A DNA stretch of 64,000 bases. Origin: Embleya scabrispora DSM 41855. GTDB taxonomy: Bacteria > Actinomycetota > Actinomycetes > Streptomycetales > Streptomycetaceae. Within the stretch, counting starts at the first letter, position 1; every line of letters starts with the position of its first letter. The stretch spans positions 124,001 through 188,000 of the forward strand of contig NZ_KB889618.1 in NCBI RefSeq assembly GCF_000372745.1. The letters are read 5' to 3'. The translations under genes were made by a program, and so were the position numbers. Under the pieces are notes generated by a model that saw nothing but the letters and a program-made list of their open reading frames with translations, made no database searches and had not been told where the DNA came from. Below, in pieces: positions 18,138 through 27,025 of this stretch.

Positions 18138-18517
18138 ATGGACTCGAGCGTCGTGATCAACGTCCTGCCCGACGGCGGAGACGTCCGGGGCAGCAGCTTT
18201 TCGCTTCCCCACACCTGGCTGGGCAAGGTCGACGGGGCCGTCGACGCCCACATCAGCAGCCTGGTCCCGGGGGAACCCGCGGTGACCACTACCACCTCGC
18301 GCGTCGTGAGCTCCTCGTCGTGATCCATCGGGACGCCTGGTCGTTGCATTGGGACTCGGGCGAGGGATCCGCCGTGTGCAGCCGTGACGCCGCGCACGCG
18401 GTGCGCAACGACGGGACGGAGGACCTGTACATCGTCGGTCTCTCCGACGGCGAGTACGACCCGGCCGCTCCCGACGCGTACCCCCGAAGGGTGAGTGGCA
18501 ACACGGCAGTTCGGTGA
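18138..18517 (+). pseudogene. cupin-domain protein, frameshifted
   Basis: Small cupin gene with one apparent frameshift. ATG at 18138, after GAGAGGAAG, encodes SSVVINVLPDGGDVRGSSFS and reads to about 18270. From there the cupin core continues in a different frame: DHYHLARRELLVVIHRDAW with the HxH metal motif, then DAAHAVRNDGTEDLYIVGLS, ending at 18517. The switch falls at a GGGGG run near 18271-18276, where one base gained or lost would restore a protein of about 125 residues. A sequencing error at this homopolymer is possible. If real, the gene is inactive. Confidence 0.7.
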
Positions 18518-18801
18518 CCTGAGGAGGGCGCTGGAGGGTGCCCACAGGGTGAGGGGCCGCGAGGCCACCCCGAAGACGCGCACGGCCCTCGTGGACCGCC
18601 TGGCCCGACCGCCGGGCTGATACCGGCGGAACTCTCGTGCCCTTCACCGCGGGTCGGCCGACTCGACGGCCGTAAAGCCCGAAGCTCCGGCACTGCGCAG
18701 GCGAGATGATCGAGCTTGACGGCCGTAGAGTCGGCGCCCCAAGGGCAGTGCCGACAGAGTCCCAGGATCCGCCCTCAGCGCCGTTGCCCGTGGCGTTCGG
18801 T

Positions 18802-20088
18802 CTACCAGAGCAGCGGCAGACGGTCCTCGAGTCGCACGAGCGGATTCGCGATGAAACCGGCCAGGAGCGAACCGATCCACGCGATGGTCCACAACGCGTC
18901 GACCCACTCCCCGACACGCGGCCCGAACCTCCAGCGAACCTCCCGGATCCTGACCTGGAAATGCAGCGCGCCGATGGCGGCGACCAGAGCCAGACTCGCA
19001 CACGGATAGACCCAGCCCTCCATGTCCGGCATCCACAGCACGACTTCGCCGGCCACCCCCACGCACACGGACGCCACCACCAGCAGCCAGTACCCGATCG
19101 TTCGGGGCCATCCGTTCAACTCGTGCCCGTACGGGATCGGGTCGTCGGGCGACGAGGAGCGGAATGTCTCCTCGCGCCGAACGGGCTGCTCGGAAGGTGT
19201 TGCCGGGGGCGCATCACCCCATCCCTCGACCGGATCGACCAGCCCGTCGTCCCAGGAGAACGCCGCCTCACTCCGGGGACCGGCACCGGCACCGGCGGCG
19301 TGTGTCGGCGTGAGCAGGTCCGCGTACTCGCGCGCCTCCAGGCGCAGAGCCGCGATTCGGGCCGCGGCGTCGTCCTGGGCGGCGAGGCGCAGGTCGCGTT
19401 CGTCGGTCGTGGCCTGCTCGGCCCGGCGGAGGAGGTCGAGCAGGCCGCGGCGTGTCTCGTGGGCCTGCTCGAGATCGGCGCGGGCCGCGTCGAGGGCCGC
19501 GCGCAGGCGGGTGTTCTCGGCTTCGAGCGCCTGCAGGCGGGTGTTCGTGTCGGCGGCGGCGTCCGACGTCTCGCGGCCGGGGGCGGGTGGTTCGTCGGCG
19601 AGGGCGTCGCGGTCGTGTTCGAGGGCGGCCAGTCGGGTGCGGAGTTCGCGTTCCCGTCGGGTGGCCTGCTCGGCGCGGGCGGTGAGCTCGGCGCCCATCG
19701 TGGTGAGCTGTTCGCCGAGGAGGTAGGCCTGGTAGCGGTCCGGGTGTGAGTCGCGGGTCGCGTCGTGGAAGAGCCGGCGGCCTTCGGCCGTCCGGCCCCG
19801 GACGTCTTCTCCGGTCGTCCGGTGCAGGGCTGCGCACAGACGTTCGGCGAAGTCCGGCTTGTTCGCCATGCGTTCGCCGCGAAGCATGCGGGACAGTTCG
19901 CTGCGTCCGTAGGGTTCGAGTGGGGGATCGCCCTGGGACAGTGCCCGGTCCAGGGCGGCGAGGGATTCCCACCCGCCGTCGATGCACACCCCGCGGGCCC
20001 ACAGCACGAAGTCGCGGTGGTGCGGGGCGCAGGCCAAGGGGCCGATTCCGCCGAGCAGACGACCTTCCTCCGCGGCGTGCGCGTCCAT
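18802..20088 (-). CDS. coiled-coil membrane protein with HTH-like N-terminus
   Basis: 428-residue protein. ATG at 20088 follows GGGGGAG. Residues 1-90 resemble an Xre-like helical DNA-binding or adaptor region (ELSRMLRGERMANKPDFAERL). Residues about 125-245 are a long heptad-like coiled coil rich in Ala, Glu and Arg (RLQALEAENTRLRAALDAAR). A Pro/Gly-rich linker follows. The C-terminus has three predicted membrane helices near 331-352, 359-379 and 395-417. The combination suggests a membrane-anchored scaffold or regulator. No named family is recognised. The divergent neighbour is a 79-residue membrane protein beginning 197 bases away. Confidence 0.85.
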   Translation of the reverse strand: MDAHAAEEGRLLGGIGPLACAPHHRDFVLWARGVCIDGGWESLAALDRALSQGDPPLEPYGRSELSRMLRGERMANKPDFAERLCAALHRTTGEDVRGRTAEGRRLFHDATRDSHPDRYQAYLLGEQLTTMGAELTARAEQATRRERELRTRLAALEHDRDALADEPPAPGRETSDAAADTNTRLQALEAENTRLRAALDAARADLEQAHETRRGLLDLLRRAEQATTDERDLRLAAQDDAAARIAALRLEAREYADLLTPTHAAGAGAGPRSEAAFSWDDGLVDPVEGWGDAPPATPSEQPVRREETFRSSSPDDPIPYGHELNGWPRTIGYWLLVVASVCVGVAGEVVLWMPDMEGWVYPCASLALVAAIGALHFQVRIREVRWRFGPRVGEWVDALWTIAWIGSLLAGFIANPLVRLEDRLPLLW

Positions 20089-20285
20089 GTGACTCCCCCG
20101 GTCGGCGCGGTCCTTGACGCCCCATCCTGGCGGATTCGGCGGGATCCGTGGTGTGGCGCGGTGGCAACACCTCGTCGCTCTTCCGGCAACACGAGCGCCG
20201 CCGCTTCGCTGGGATCGCCGCAAGGAGCGGCCGAACCGTCGGGCTTCGTGTCCGCGGCGGGTCGTGAACTCGAAGGAGAACTCAC

Positions 20286-20525
20286 ATGAACGACGACAAG
20301 CGCAAGCGCAGGGGCTCGCACGACGGGACGGGTATCGATCGGTTCGTCTTCCTCGCGGTCCTGGCGGCGGGCGTCGCCCTCGTCCTGGTCGGTGGTCTCG
20401 CTCCGGATTCCCTGGTCGTCATGGGCGCGGGAGTGGGAGCCATCTACGGTGCCTACACCGGTCGCGTCGGCGGACCGCCCGCCGCCCGCGACCGGGACGA
20501 CGACCGGGACCGCCCCGCCGGGTAG
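20286..20525 (+). CDS. small membrane protein
   Basis: 79-residue protein with a strong ribosome site (GAAGGAGAACTCAC before ATG at 20286). A basic N-terminus (KRKRRGSHDG) is followed by two hydrophobic stretches near 19-38 (RFVFLAVLAAGVALVLVGGL) and 43-58 (LVVMGAGVGAIYGAYT), and then a charged Arg/Asp tail. The second stretch is glycine-rich. No family is recognised. It sits between a coiled-coil membrane protein gene and a helical soluble protein gene. Confidence 0.8.
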   Translation: MNDDKRKRRGSHDGTGIDRFVFLAVLAAGVALVLVGGLAPDSLVVMGAGVGAIYGAYTGRVGGPPAARDRDDDRDRPAG

Positions 20526-20601
20526 CCACCGGCGCGGCGACCCACCGGGCAGGCGGGGGCGCGGGCCGGGTGTGTCGGCGCGGGTGTCTAGGCTCGGCCG
20601 T

Positions 20602-21675
20602 GTGGACTGGATGCGGGACGAGGAAGTGTTGGCCGAACAGGCCGCAGAGTACGCCCACTTCGCCGTCGGCGGTGATATGGCGGGTCTGGCGGACGCGGTG
20701 ATGCGGGCCGCGTACCGCAACGGCACCATGACCGGACCGGGCATCGCCGGCACCGCGTGGTTGCGCGCGCTGCCCGACGAGCACCGGCGCGAACTCGCCC
20801 GGATCTGGGCCCACCGCTTGGCCGCGTTGCCCGACGACCGGCAACACGAGGATCTGCGTTTCGAGTTGCTGATTGTGGCGAGCAGCGTGGTCCGCGGACT
20901 CGATCCGGACCTGTTGGCCGACGAACGCCGCTCCCGGCTGCGGGTACTCGGCGGGGAGTACGTCTACCCGGTGCAGCACCGGCTGTGGGAACTGGCCGAG
21001 GCGGAGGTCGCGGCCGGGCGGCCGATGGACCGGGCGCTCGCCGCGGTCTTTCGCCGGACCGTACTGGTGCACTACCGCTGCGCCGGGATCAAACGCCTCC
21101 TTGAGGGGTACAAGGGGCCCGCGCTGAACCCGGGGGAGGAGTGGGCGGATCGGGCGACCGCGGACGCCGCGGCATACGGCGAGCCGTGGGAACGGTTGTT
21201 GGCGCACGCGGCCTCCGCCACCGGTGCGCGGCCCTCGGCCAGGTGGGAGCGCGTCGGACGCGCGTTGCTTGCCGATGCGGGCCCCGAGAGCGTACGCCGA
21301 CACGTCCACACGTGGTGGGACCTGCTCGGCAGACCTCGGACGGTGCCGTTCGCGCAGGACCACTACCGGTGGCGCGACGTCAACGAACGCTTCGACCCGC
21401 ACAACGCCAACGCGTTGCGCGGCCTGGCCTGGCTGTTGTCGTTCCTGCCCGCGCGCGCCGACACCGCGGCCGCGCTCGCCGCGTTGGTCGACGTCTCGCT
21501 GGTGCACGTCGAGGGGACCGGTTCGCGCAACCCCAAGGTGGCCAACGCGGGCGTGACGGCCCTGTCCCGCGTCGGGGACGACGCGGCCCGCACCGAACTG
21601 CGCGCACTCGCCGGCCGGGTCGCCTTCAAGGCCACCCTCACGCACATCGACAACGCGCTCGCGATCCCCTCCTGA
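20602..21675 (+). CDS. hypothetical helical protein
   Basis: About 357 residues, rich in Ala, Arg, Leu and Trp, with an alpha-helical repeat character that may be HEAT-like. Recognisable stretches are WLRALPDEHRRELARIWAHR near 54-73, EYVYPVQHRLWELAEAEVA near 118-136, HVHTWWDLLGRPRTVPF, and the C-terminal NPKVANAGVTALSRVGDDAA, which resembles an ARM/HEAT unit. Translation may start at GTG 20602 or ATG 20611. It begins 77 bases after the small membrane protein and may be co-transcribed with it. No named family or catalytic motif is recognised. Confidence 0.82.
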   Translation: MDWMRDEEVLAEQAAEYAHFAVGGDMAGLADAVMRAAYRNGTMTGPGIAGTAWLRALPDEHRRELARIWAHRLAALPDDRQHEDLRFELLIVASSVVRGLDPDLLADERRSRLRVLGGEYVYPVQHRLWELAEAEVAAGRPMDRALAAVFRRTVLVHYRCAGIKRLLEGYKGPALNPGEEWADRATADAAAYGEPWERLLAHAASATGARPSARWERVGRALLADAGPESVRRHVHTWWDLLGRPRTVPFAQDHYRWRDVNERFDPHNANALRGLAWLLSFLPARADTAAALAALVDVSLVHVEGTGSRNPKVANAGVTALSRVGDDAARTELRALAGRVAFKATLTHIDNALAIPS

Positions 21676-21903
21676 AGACGGCCACGCCGTATCCGGTGCC
21701 GGGCGCGGTGATTCGGTCTGTTCGTGCCGCAATTGTTGGGACGACGGGTCTCGCGCCGATCCGCTGCGGGTCGCCGATTCCGACGACGACGATCCTTGGC
21801 ACTTCGACGAAGTCAGGCCGTGCGGCTGCGGGGTGGGGGGCCGTCGGCTGCGGCCCCGCCGCCGACGTGGAGAAGTTGGGCGGCTGCGGCGGTGTTCGCC
21901 CTC

Positions 21904-22863
21904 TCATGTGATCTGGATGATGTGCTTGCCGCGGACGCCACCGGCTTCCAGGGCCCGGTGGGCGTCGGCGATCCGGTCGAGAGGGTGGACGGTGTCCACG
22001 ACGGGGACGATGTCGCCGCGCTCCGCATAGCGGGTGACCTCGGTCAGCAGATCGGTGTCCGGGTTGCCGCTGAAGACGCGTATGCGTCTGCTCCCGTGGA
22101 CGGTCGAGGCGAGGATGGTGGCGAGGCCGGGGAGAAGCCTGTCGAAGTCGAGGGTGACGGCGACCATGCGCCCGCCGGGTGCCAGCAGGCGGCGGAAGCG
22201 GGAATGCTCCGTTCCGGCGGTGTCGACGATGACGTCGAAACGGCCCAGCTCGGAGAGGCGAGTCGTACGGTGGTCGAGTGCTTCGTCGGCGCCCAGGCCG
22301 CGGACGAAGTCGAGGTTTTTCGCGCCCGCGAGAGCGACGACGTGGGCACCGAAGAGCTTCCCGATCTGCACCGCGACACTGCCCACGCCTCCGCTGCCCC
22401 CGCGCACCAGGAGTCGCTCACCGGGTTTGATGACGGCTTTGTCACGCAGGGCGGTCACCGCCGTGGCCCCGCCGGCGAGCAGTGAGACGGCCTGCACCGG
22501 GGTGAGGTTTTCCGGAGCGGGGGCGATCCGGCGGCGGCGCACGGCGACGTACTCGGCCATGCTGCCCGTCTTGCGCCCCAGCAGCCCCCACACCCGGTCC
22601 CCTGCACGTACTCCGGTGACCGACGAACCGACTTCGGCGACCTCCCCGGCGAAGTCGATTCCGCTCGTCTTGGGGAAAGCGCGGCCGGTTACCAGGCGCA
22701 TTTTCCCGGCCCGATCGAGCAGATCGGCACCGTTGACACCGGCGACGTGCACCCGCACCAGCACCTCGTCGGGCGTGGGGGTCGGCATCGGCCGCTTGCC
22801 CACGTAGAGAACGTCCGGGGGGCCGTATCGGTCGAAGAGGGCTGCGCGCATCTCGCTCATCAT
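21904..22863 (-). CDS. NADP-dependent MDR oxidoreductase (quinone reductase/zinc-independent alcohol dehydrogenase)
   Basis: 319-residue medium-chain dehydrogenase/reductase. The N-terminal GroES-like domain contains PDVLYVGKRPMPTPTPDEVL and the family stretch FPKTSGIDFAGEVAEVGSSV near 63-82. The nucleotide-binding domain has RGGSGGVGSVAVQIGKLFGA near 154-173. Zinc ligands of classical alcohol dehydrogenases are absent, so a quinone or enone reductase activity is more likely. ATG 22863 is alternative to ATG 22860. The gene is divergent from a TetR regulator, with a palindromic element and a TTAGCGT promoter-like box in the gap. Confidence 0.93.
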   Translation of the reverse strand: MMSEMRAALFDRYGPPDVLYVGKRPMPTPTPDEVLVRVHVAGVNGADLLDRAGKMRLVTGRAFPKTSGIDFAGEVAEVGSSVTGVRAGDRVWGLLGRKTGSMAEYVAVRRRRIAPAPENLTPVQAVSLLAGGATAVTALRDKAVIKPGERLLVRGGSGGVGSVAVQIGKLFGAHVVALAGAKNLDFVRGLGADEALDHRTTRLSELGRFDVIVDTAGTEHSRFRRLLAPGGRMVAVTLDFDRLLPGLATILASTVHGSRRIRVFSGNPDTDLLTEVTRYAERGDIVPVVDTVHPLDRIADAHRALEAGGVRGKHIIQIT

Positions 22864-22922
22864 CTCGTCCTGTGTCGCGTTTCGGAGCTGCGAAGGCGCT
22901 GTGTGCGCCCGCTGGTACTCTC

Positions 22923-22960
22923 ACGCTAAACCCGTAAGTGGAGGACATCGTCCATTTAGC
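22923..22960. promoter_or_regulatory. divergent promoter/operator region for dehydrogenase and TetR gene
   Basis: TGGAGGACATCGTCCA at 22939-22954 is an imperfect palindrome, flanked by GCTAAA at 22925-22930 and its complement TTTAGC at 22955-22960. On the minus strand TTAGCGT (22929-22923), 60 bases before the dehydrogenase start, may be a -10 box. Confidence 0.5.
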
Positions 22961-22975
22961 TTGAAGTGAGAGACA

Positions 22976-23665
22976 TTGCCTGCCCAGCCGTCTCACAAGC
23001 CATCCGGGCACGTCGGCGACGTGCCCGGCGACGCAGACCCGACGGGCCTGCGCGCCGATGCCCGGCGCAACCGGGAACGCATCCTCGAAGCCGCGCGCGA
23101 GGTGTTCGCGGCCCAGGGCGTCGACGCCCCCATAAGCGCGGTCGCCCGCCGCGCCGGCGTCGGCGTGGCCACCCTCTACCGGCGCTTCCCCACCCGCACT
23201 GCGCTTGCCACCGCTGCCTTTACCGAGCAACTCGCCCTGTGTGCGGCAGCCTTCGACGAGGCCCTTGCCGATCCTGATCCCGGGCACGGCCTGTACGCAC
23301 TCCTGGAAAAGGTATGCACCACACAGGTGACCGACCGCGGCTTCGCCTCCGTATTCCTGGATCGGTTCCCCGACGCCCTTGATCACGATCACGAACGCGA
23401 CTGCGCCGAAGAGGGTCTGGCGCGACTGGTCCGGCGTGCCCGCGAGACCGGACAGCTGCGCGACGACTTCGACCCCGCCGATATCACCCTCCTGCTCCTG
23501 GCCAACAGTGGCCTCGCCGGACAACCGCGAGAAACCGCCATCGCTGCCTCCCGGCGCCTGCTCGCCTATCTCTTCCAGGCTTTCCAGGCACAGCGCCCCG
23601 GCTCTCTCCCACCTCCCGCAGCGATGCAACTGCGCGAAATCCGCCGGCCACCGGGCCGCCCTTGA
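22976..23665 (+). CDS. TetR family regulator
   Basis: Up to 229 residues. The helix-turn-helix spans about 30-80: RRNRERILEAAREVFAAQGV, then ISAVARRAGVGVATLYRRFP, a good match to the TetR_N consensus. The C-terminal ligand-binding region is all helical. Candidate starts are TTG at 22976 and GTG at 23021. The longer one adds a Gly/Pro-rich tail without known function. Divergent orientation and the palindrome in the shared upstream region indicate that it represses the neighbouring MDR dehydrogenase gene and itself. Confidence 0.9.
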   Translation: MPAQPSHKPSGHVGDVPGDADPTGLRADARRNRERILEAAREVFAAQGVDAPISAVARRAGVGVATLYRRFPTRTALATAAFTEQLALCAAAFDEALADPDPGHGLYALLEKVCTTQVTDRGFASVFLDRFPDALDHDHERDCAEEGLARLVRRARETGQLRDDFDPADITLLLLANSGLAGQPRETAIAASRRLLAYLFQAFQAQRPGSLPPPAAMQLREIRRPPGRP

Positions 23666-23686
23666 GCTGTTTCGTACGGCCCGGGA

Positions 23687-24040
23687 TCATCTCCGGCAGC
23701 CGGCCTGGACGGCCTGACTACCTGCGGGGCGTGACGGGAGTCGGCGGACGGACTCACCTCGGATGACCCGTCGCGCCCCGGCGAGGTTGGCGATCAGTTC
23801 GGCACGGGTCTGGTGCTCGTGCGCGACCCACGCGGGTTGACCCGGACCGCTGCGCCACGACTCGCTGAGCGGGCTGTTGTCTGCGGTGTCGAACCCGAAC
23901 CGGTCGTACAGTCGCGTCACGAGTTCCACGGCTTCGGGAAAGTCGCACCGGGATATGGCCATCGCGCCAGGCCATGTAGTTGTTCGTGTCAAGCACGATC
24001 TTGCCTGCCAGCTCCTGCACAGGCATGTCGTTGACCACAA
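23687..24040 (-). pseudogene. NADPH-dependent F420 reductase-like gene, internally deleted and frameshifted
   Basis: Two pieces of one protein family in different frames. Near 24038-23950 the frame reads VQELAGKIVLDTNNYMAWRDG, matching the middle of F420-dependent NADP oxidoreductases. Near 23940-23750 another frame reads FPEAVELVTRLYDRFGF, then DNSPLSESWRSGPGQPAW, matching their C-terminal end. The intervening stretch that normally separates these parts and the whole N-terminal Rossmann region are missing. Identification is by recognised sequence pattern. Confidence 0.7.
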
Positions 24041-24220
24041 CTCATCAACGCCGCATCACTGGACGACGCCGGTCACCTGTCCGAACAGGAGGCCGGCCAC
24101 GTGGGCGATCACGGGCTTTCGCTGCGCTGGATCATGGTCCACATGATCGAGGAGTACGCGCGGCACAATGGCCATGCCGATCTGATCCGGGAGCGAATCG
24201 ACGGAGTCGCCGGAGTGTGA
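24041..24220 (+). pseudogene. C-terminal fragment of a DinB/DUF664 family protein
   Basis: The plus frame ending in TGA at 24218 reads [20 protein letters not shown], then DLIRERIDG, the typical end of DUF664 (DinB-like) proteins, including the last metal-ligand histidine region. Only about 55 residues remain. The first two thirds of the protein are missing, and the fragment starts almost exactly where the opposite-strand F420 reductase fragment begins. Confidence 0.7.
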
Positions 24221-24221
24221 A

Positions 24222-24433
24222 GCGTGCCGAGTGGCCGTGCGGATCAGCCCGGCGAGGGCGAGGGCGAGGGAGCGGCTGTGGGCGGGCCAGGCGACGTGGG
24301 TGACGACGGGGGGTGCGTCGGTCAGGGGGACGGCGGTGTGCTCGGCCCGTAGCCAGGCGCGTACGGAGTCGGGGAAGACGGCCACGGTGCGTCCGAGGGC
24401 GGCGACGCCGAGAGCGTCGGCTGTTCTCGCCAA
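24222..24433 (-). pseudogene. C-terminal fragment of a LysR family regulator
   Basis: The minus frame reads ALGRTVAVFPDSVRAWLRAE, then DAPPVVTHVAWPAHSRS and LAGLIRTATRHA, which matches the end of the LysR effector-binding domain. No helix-turn-helix or upper effector domain is present. It abuts the DinB fragment tail to tail at about 24220. Confidence 0.6.
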
Positions 24434-24561
24434 GTCCGCCGCCGGGCAACTTCTGTGCCGCGACGACGACTCCGTGGTCCCGAACCCCCGTGCGCGGACG
24501 GTGGGTGTCGGTGTCGGGAGTCGTGGCTACTCTGTCGCGGGTACGAGTCCACGGGGGAGTC

Positions 24562-24783
24562 ATGCGTCGGTACCGGAAGCACGCGGTGGTCTACGTCGTC
24601 GTGGTGGTGGCCGCCTGGACGGCGACGTGTGTGCTCGACGAGGAGTCGTCTCCTGCTCCTGTGGAGCCGCCGCCGGTCTCGGCGTCCCCGACGTCGCCGC
24701 CCATGAGTGCCTCCGACATCGCGCAGATGTGTTCCCGGCCGAACGTGGTATGCGCGCAGGCGACCACCACGTCGAAGAAGTAG
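24562..24783 (+). CDS. small secreted or membrane-anchored protein
   Basis: 73 residues from ATG 24562 with GGGGGAG nine bases upstream. The N-terminus MRRYRKHAVVYVVVVVAAWT is a signal peptide or single membrane anchor. A Pro/Ser/Thr-rich linker follows (APVEPPPVSASPTSPP), and the tail contains two cysteines (MCSRPNVVCAQ) that could form a disulphide. No family is recognised. It stands alone downstream of the pseudogene stretch. Confidence 0.6.
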   Translation: MRRYRKHAVVYVVVVVAAWTATCVLDEESSPAPVEPPPVSASPTSPPMSASDIAQMCSRPNVVCAQATTTSKK

Positions 24784-25253
24784 GACGCCTTGTCTTCGTC
24801 GCGGGGCACAGCCCGCACGACAAGCCACGACGCGCCTCGAAGGCATCCACGGCTCCGGTCGGCACGTCGGCCTCGACGACCCGGCCCCGGCCTGCTCCGC
24901 CCGGACTCGAAGTTCTCCCCGGCATCCACCGAATCCCCCGCCGGCGATGGACACGGACCCATGACCCCTGACTTCGCGGCATCGAGTGATCACCTGTGCA
25001 ACGCCCCCGGGGCGGATGTGGAAACGTCCTGTCGTCAGATCCGTCGAGTGTCCGCGCCGGTGCCAAGGTGGTCGAGTCGCAGTCGAAAGGAGCGCGCCGG
25101 TCGCCTGGCCGCCCCGGCGGGCGGGCTCGACCCGCACCACCGGCGGGCACTCGCCGCGTCGTTGCCCGCACGCCTCGAAATGGCGCGGTGTCGCCGCCCA
25201 ACCACCCGACAGGCCGACGACACCGCTTCCTCGACCCGGTAAGGAACCACGCC
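24784..25253. other. gene-free stretch
   Basis: About 470 bases before the epoxide hydrolase gene. No frame has a ribosome site or domain. The hydrolase promoter should lie here. Confidence 0.55.
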
Positions 25254-26489
25254 ATGACCACCCCGCACGCCTTCCCCTTGGAGCCCACCCCGATCCATGT
25301 GCCCGACAAGGTCCTGGATGACCTGCGCGCCCGTCTCACATCGACCCGGCCGCCGCTGGACGAGGGCAACGGGGACTGGTCCTACGGCGTCCCGGAGAGC
25401 TATCTCCGTGAGCTGCTCGCCTACTGGCGGGACGGCTACGACTGGCGCAGGGCCGAGGCCGCCATCAACGCGTACGAGCACTACCAGGTGAGTGTCGCCG
25501 GTGTCCCGGTGCACTTCATGCGCAAGCCCGGCCGCGGCCCTCGCCCGATCCCGTTGATCCTCACCCACGGCTGGCCGTGGACGTTTTGGCACTGGTCGAA
25601 GGTGATCGACCCGCTCGCCGACCCGGCCGCGTTCGGCGGTGACCCCGCCGACGCGTTCGACGTCATCGTGCCGTCCCTGCCCGGCTTCGGTTTCCCCGGG
25701 CCGCTCACCGGCTTTTCGGACGTCAACTTCTGGAAGGTCTCCGACCTCTGGCACACCCTGATGACCGAGACGCTGGGGTACGAGAAGTACGCCGCCGGGG
25801 GCTGCGACATCGGCGGGATCGTCTCCAGCCAACTCGGCCACAAGTACCCGGACGAGCTCTACGGCATCCACATCGGCTCCGGGCTGCCGCTCGACTTCTT
25901 CACCGGTCCCCGCGCCTGGGACTTCGCTCGAAATCGGCCCCTTCCCGACGATCAGTCCGCCGACGTCCGCGCCCGGATCATCGAGCTGGACCACCGCTGG
26001 GCGCCCCACCTCGCCGTGCACATGCTCGACGGCGCCACCCTGGCCCACGGACTGAGCGACTCACCCGCCGGACTGCTCGCCTGGCTGCTGGAGCGCTGGA
26101 ACGCCTGGAGTGACAACGGCGGCGACGTCGAGTCCGTCTTCACCAAGGACGACCTGCTCACCCACGCCACGATCTACTGGGTGAACAACTCCATCGCCAC
26201 GTCGATGCGTTACTACGCCAACGCCAACCGCTACCCCTGGACCCCCGCCCACGACCGCACCCCGGTCGTGCAGACCCCGGTCGGCCTCACCTTCGTCACG
26301 TACGAGAACCCGCCCGGCATCCGCACCGCCAACGAGCGCGTCCGGGCATTCGAGACCGGCCCGCAAGCCGATTGGTTCAACCACGTCAACGTCAACGCCC
26401 ACGACCACGGTGGCCACTTCATCCCCTGGGAGAACCCCGACGCCTGGGTGAGCGACCTGCGCCGCACCTTTCACGGCCGCAGGCCCTGA
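25254..26489 (+). CDS. epoxide hydrolase family protein (EHN domain, alpha/beta hydrolase)
   Basis: 411 residues. Residues 12-120 form the epoxide hydrolase N-terminal region (IHVPDKVLDDLRARLTSTRP, then YLRELLAYWRDGYDWRRAEA), typical of the microsomal/juvenile hormone type. The hydrolase core has the oxyanion motif HGWPW at 105-109 and VPSLPGFGFPGP near 139-150. The nucleophile elbow is GGCDIGG with Asp185. A C-terminal catalytic histidine is likely in NAHDHGGHFIPWENPD. ATG 25254 follows AAGGAACC. The open frame continues upstream, but without a plausible start. The enzyme should open epoxides to diols through an aspartyl ester. Physiological substrate unknown. Confidence 0.93.
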   Translation: MTTPHAFPLEPTPIHVPDKVLDDLRARLTSTRPPLDEGNGDWSYGVPESYLRELLAYWRDGYDWRRAEAAINAYEHYQVSVAGVPVHFMRKPGRGPRPIPLILTHGWPWTFWHWSKVIDPLADPAAFGGDPADAFDVIVPSLPGFGFPGPLTGFSDVNFWKVSDLWHTLMTETLGYEKYAAGGCDIGGIVSSQLGHKYPDELYGIHIGSGLPLDFFTGPRAWDFARNRPLPDDQSADVRARIIELDHRWAPHLAVHMLDGATLAHGLSDSPAGLLAWLLERWNAWSDNGGDVESVFTKDDLLTHATIYWVNNSIATSMRYYANANRYPWTPAHDRTPVVQTPVGLTFVTYENPPGIRTANERVRAFETGPQADWFNHVNVNAHDHGGHFIPWENPDAWVSDLRRTFHGRRP

Positions 26490-26551
26490 ACGACCCTGCG
26501 GGCTGTCTGGTGACGGGCCAGGCGAAACGGGGACGCCACGTTACCCGCGAC

Positions 26552-26720
26552 CTACTTCGCGGCTGGTGTCCGAGCCAGGACTCCCGGGCCGACGTGGGCG
26601 GCGTCGGCGATCTCCTCCCGGCTCGTGCCGCGTTCGCGCGCCAACACCACCGCCTGCCGCACGAGCCGGTCGATGCGTTCGGCCAATCCGGCGCGACGGC
26701 CAAGGCGTCGCAGCCTGCTG
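26552..26720 (-). pseudogene. possible helix-turn-helix fragment
   Basis: The minus frame reads GLAERIDRLVRQAVVLARER, then GTSREEIADAAHVGPGV, which resembles the short helix-turn-helix motif of several actinobacterial DNA-binding proteins. The frame ends in Lys at 26552 and has no start or sensible N-terminus. Confidence 0.35.
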
Positions 26721-26813
26721 CCGTCGGGCGGCCCGCGCGCCCGCCGGCACAAAACTCGCGCTGCCGTTCCCGACGCAGGACCGGCCACGCAGCGCCCGGT
26801 CGATACCTCCGGC

Positions 26814-27025
26814 GTCGTGGAGACGGTCGAGGCCGAGTCGCCGCCGTTCCACCCGGTCGCCCCCGCCGAGCGGGAGGAGGCGACCGCGGCCGTGTTCGCC
26901 GCGCTGGACGGGCCGCCGCCTACGAGCACTTGGACCACGTCCGCCCCATCAGGACCGTCACCGGCTGCGATGTCCCACTGTGGCTGATCGCCGGCTTCGG
27001 AACCGAATCGGCAGGATTGCTATAG
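26814..27025 (+). pseudogene. unidentified C-terminal gene fragment with frameshift
   Basis: One frame reads VETVEAESPPFHPVAPAERE, then EATAAVFAALDGPP. Directly after, another frame reads YEHLDHVRPIRTVTGCDVPL and WLIAGFGTESAGLL to a stop at 27025. Together they look like the end of one protein interrupted by a frameshift near 26920. I cannot name the family. Confidence 0.35.
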
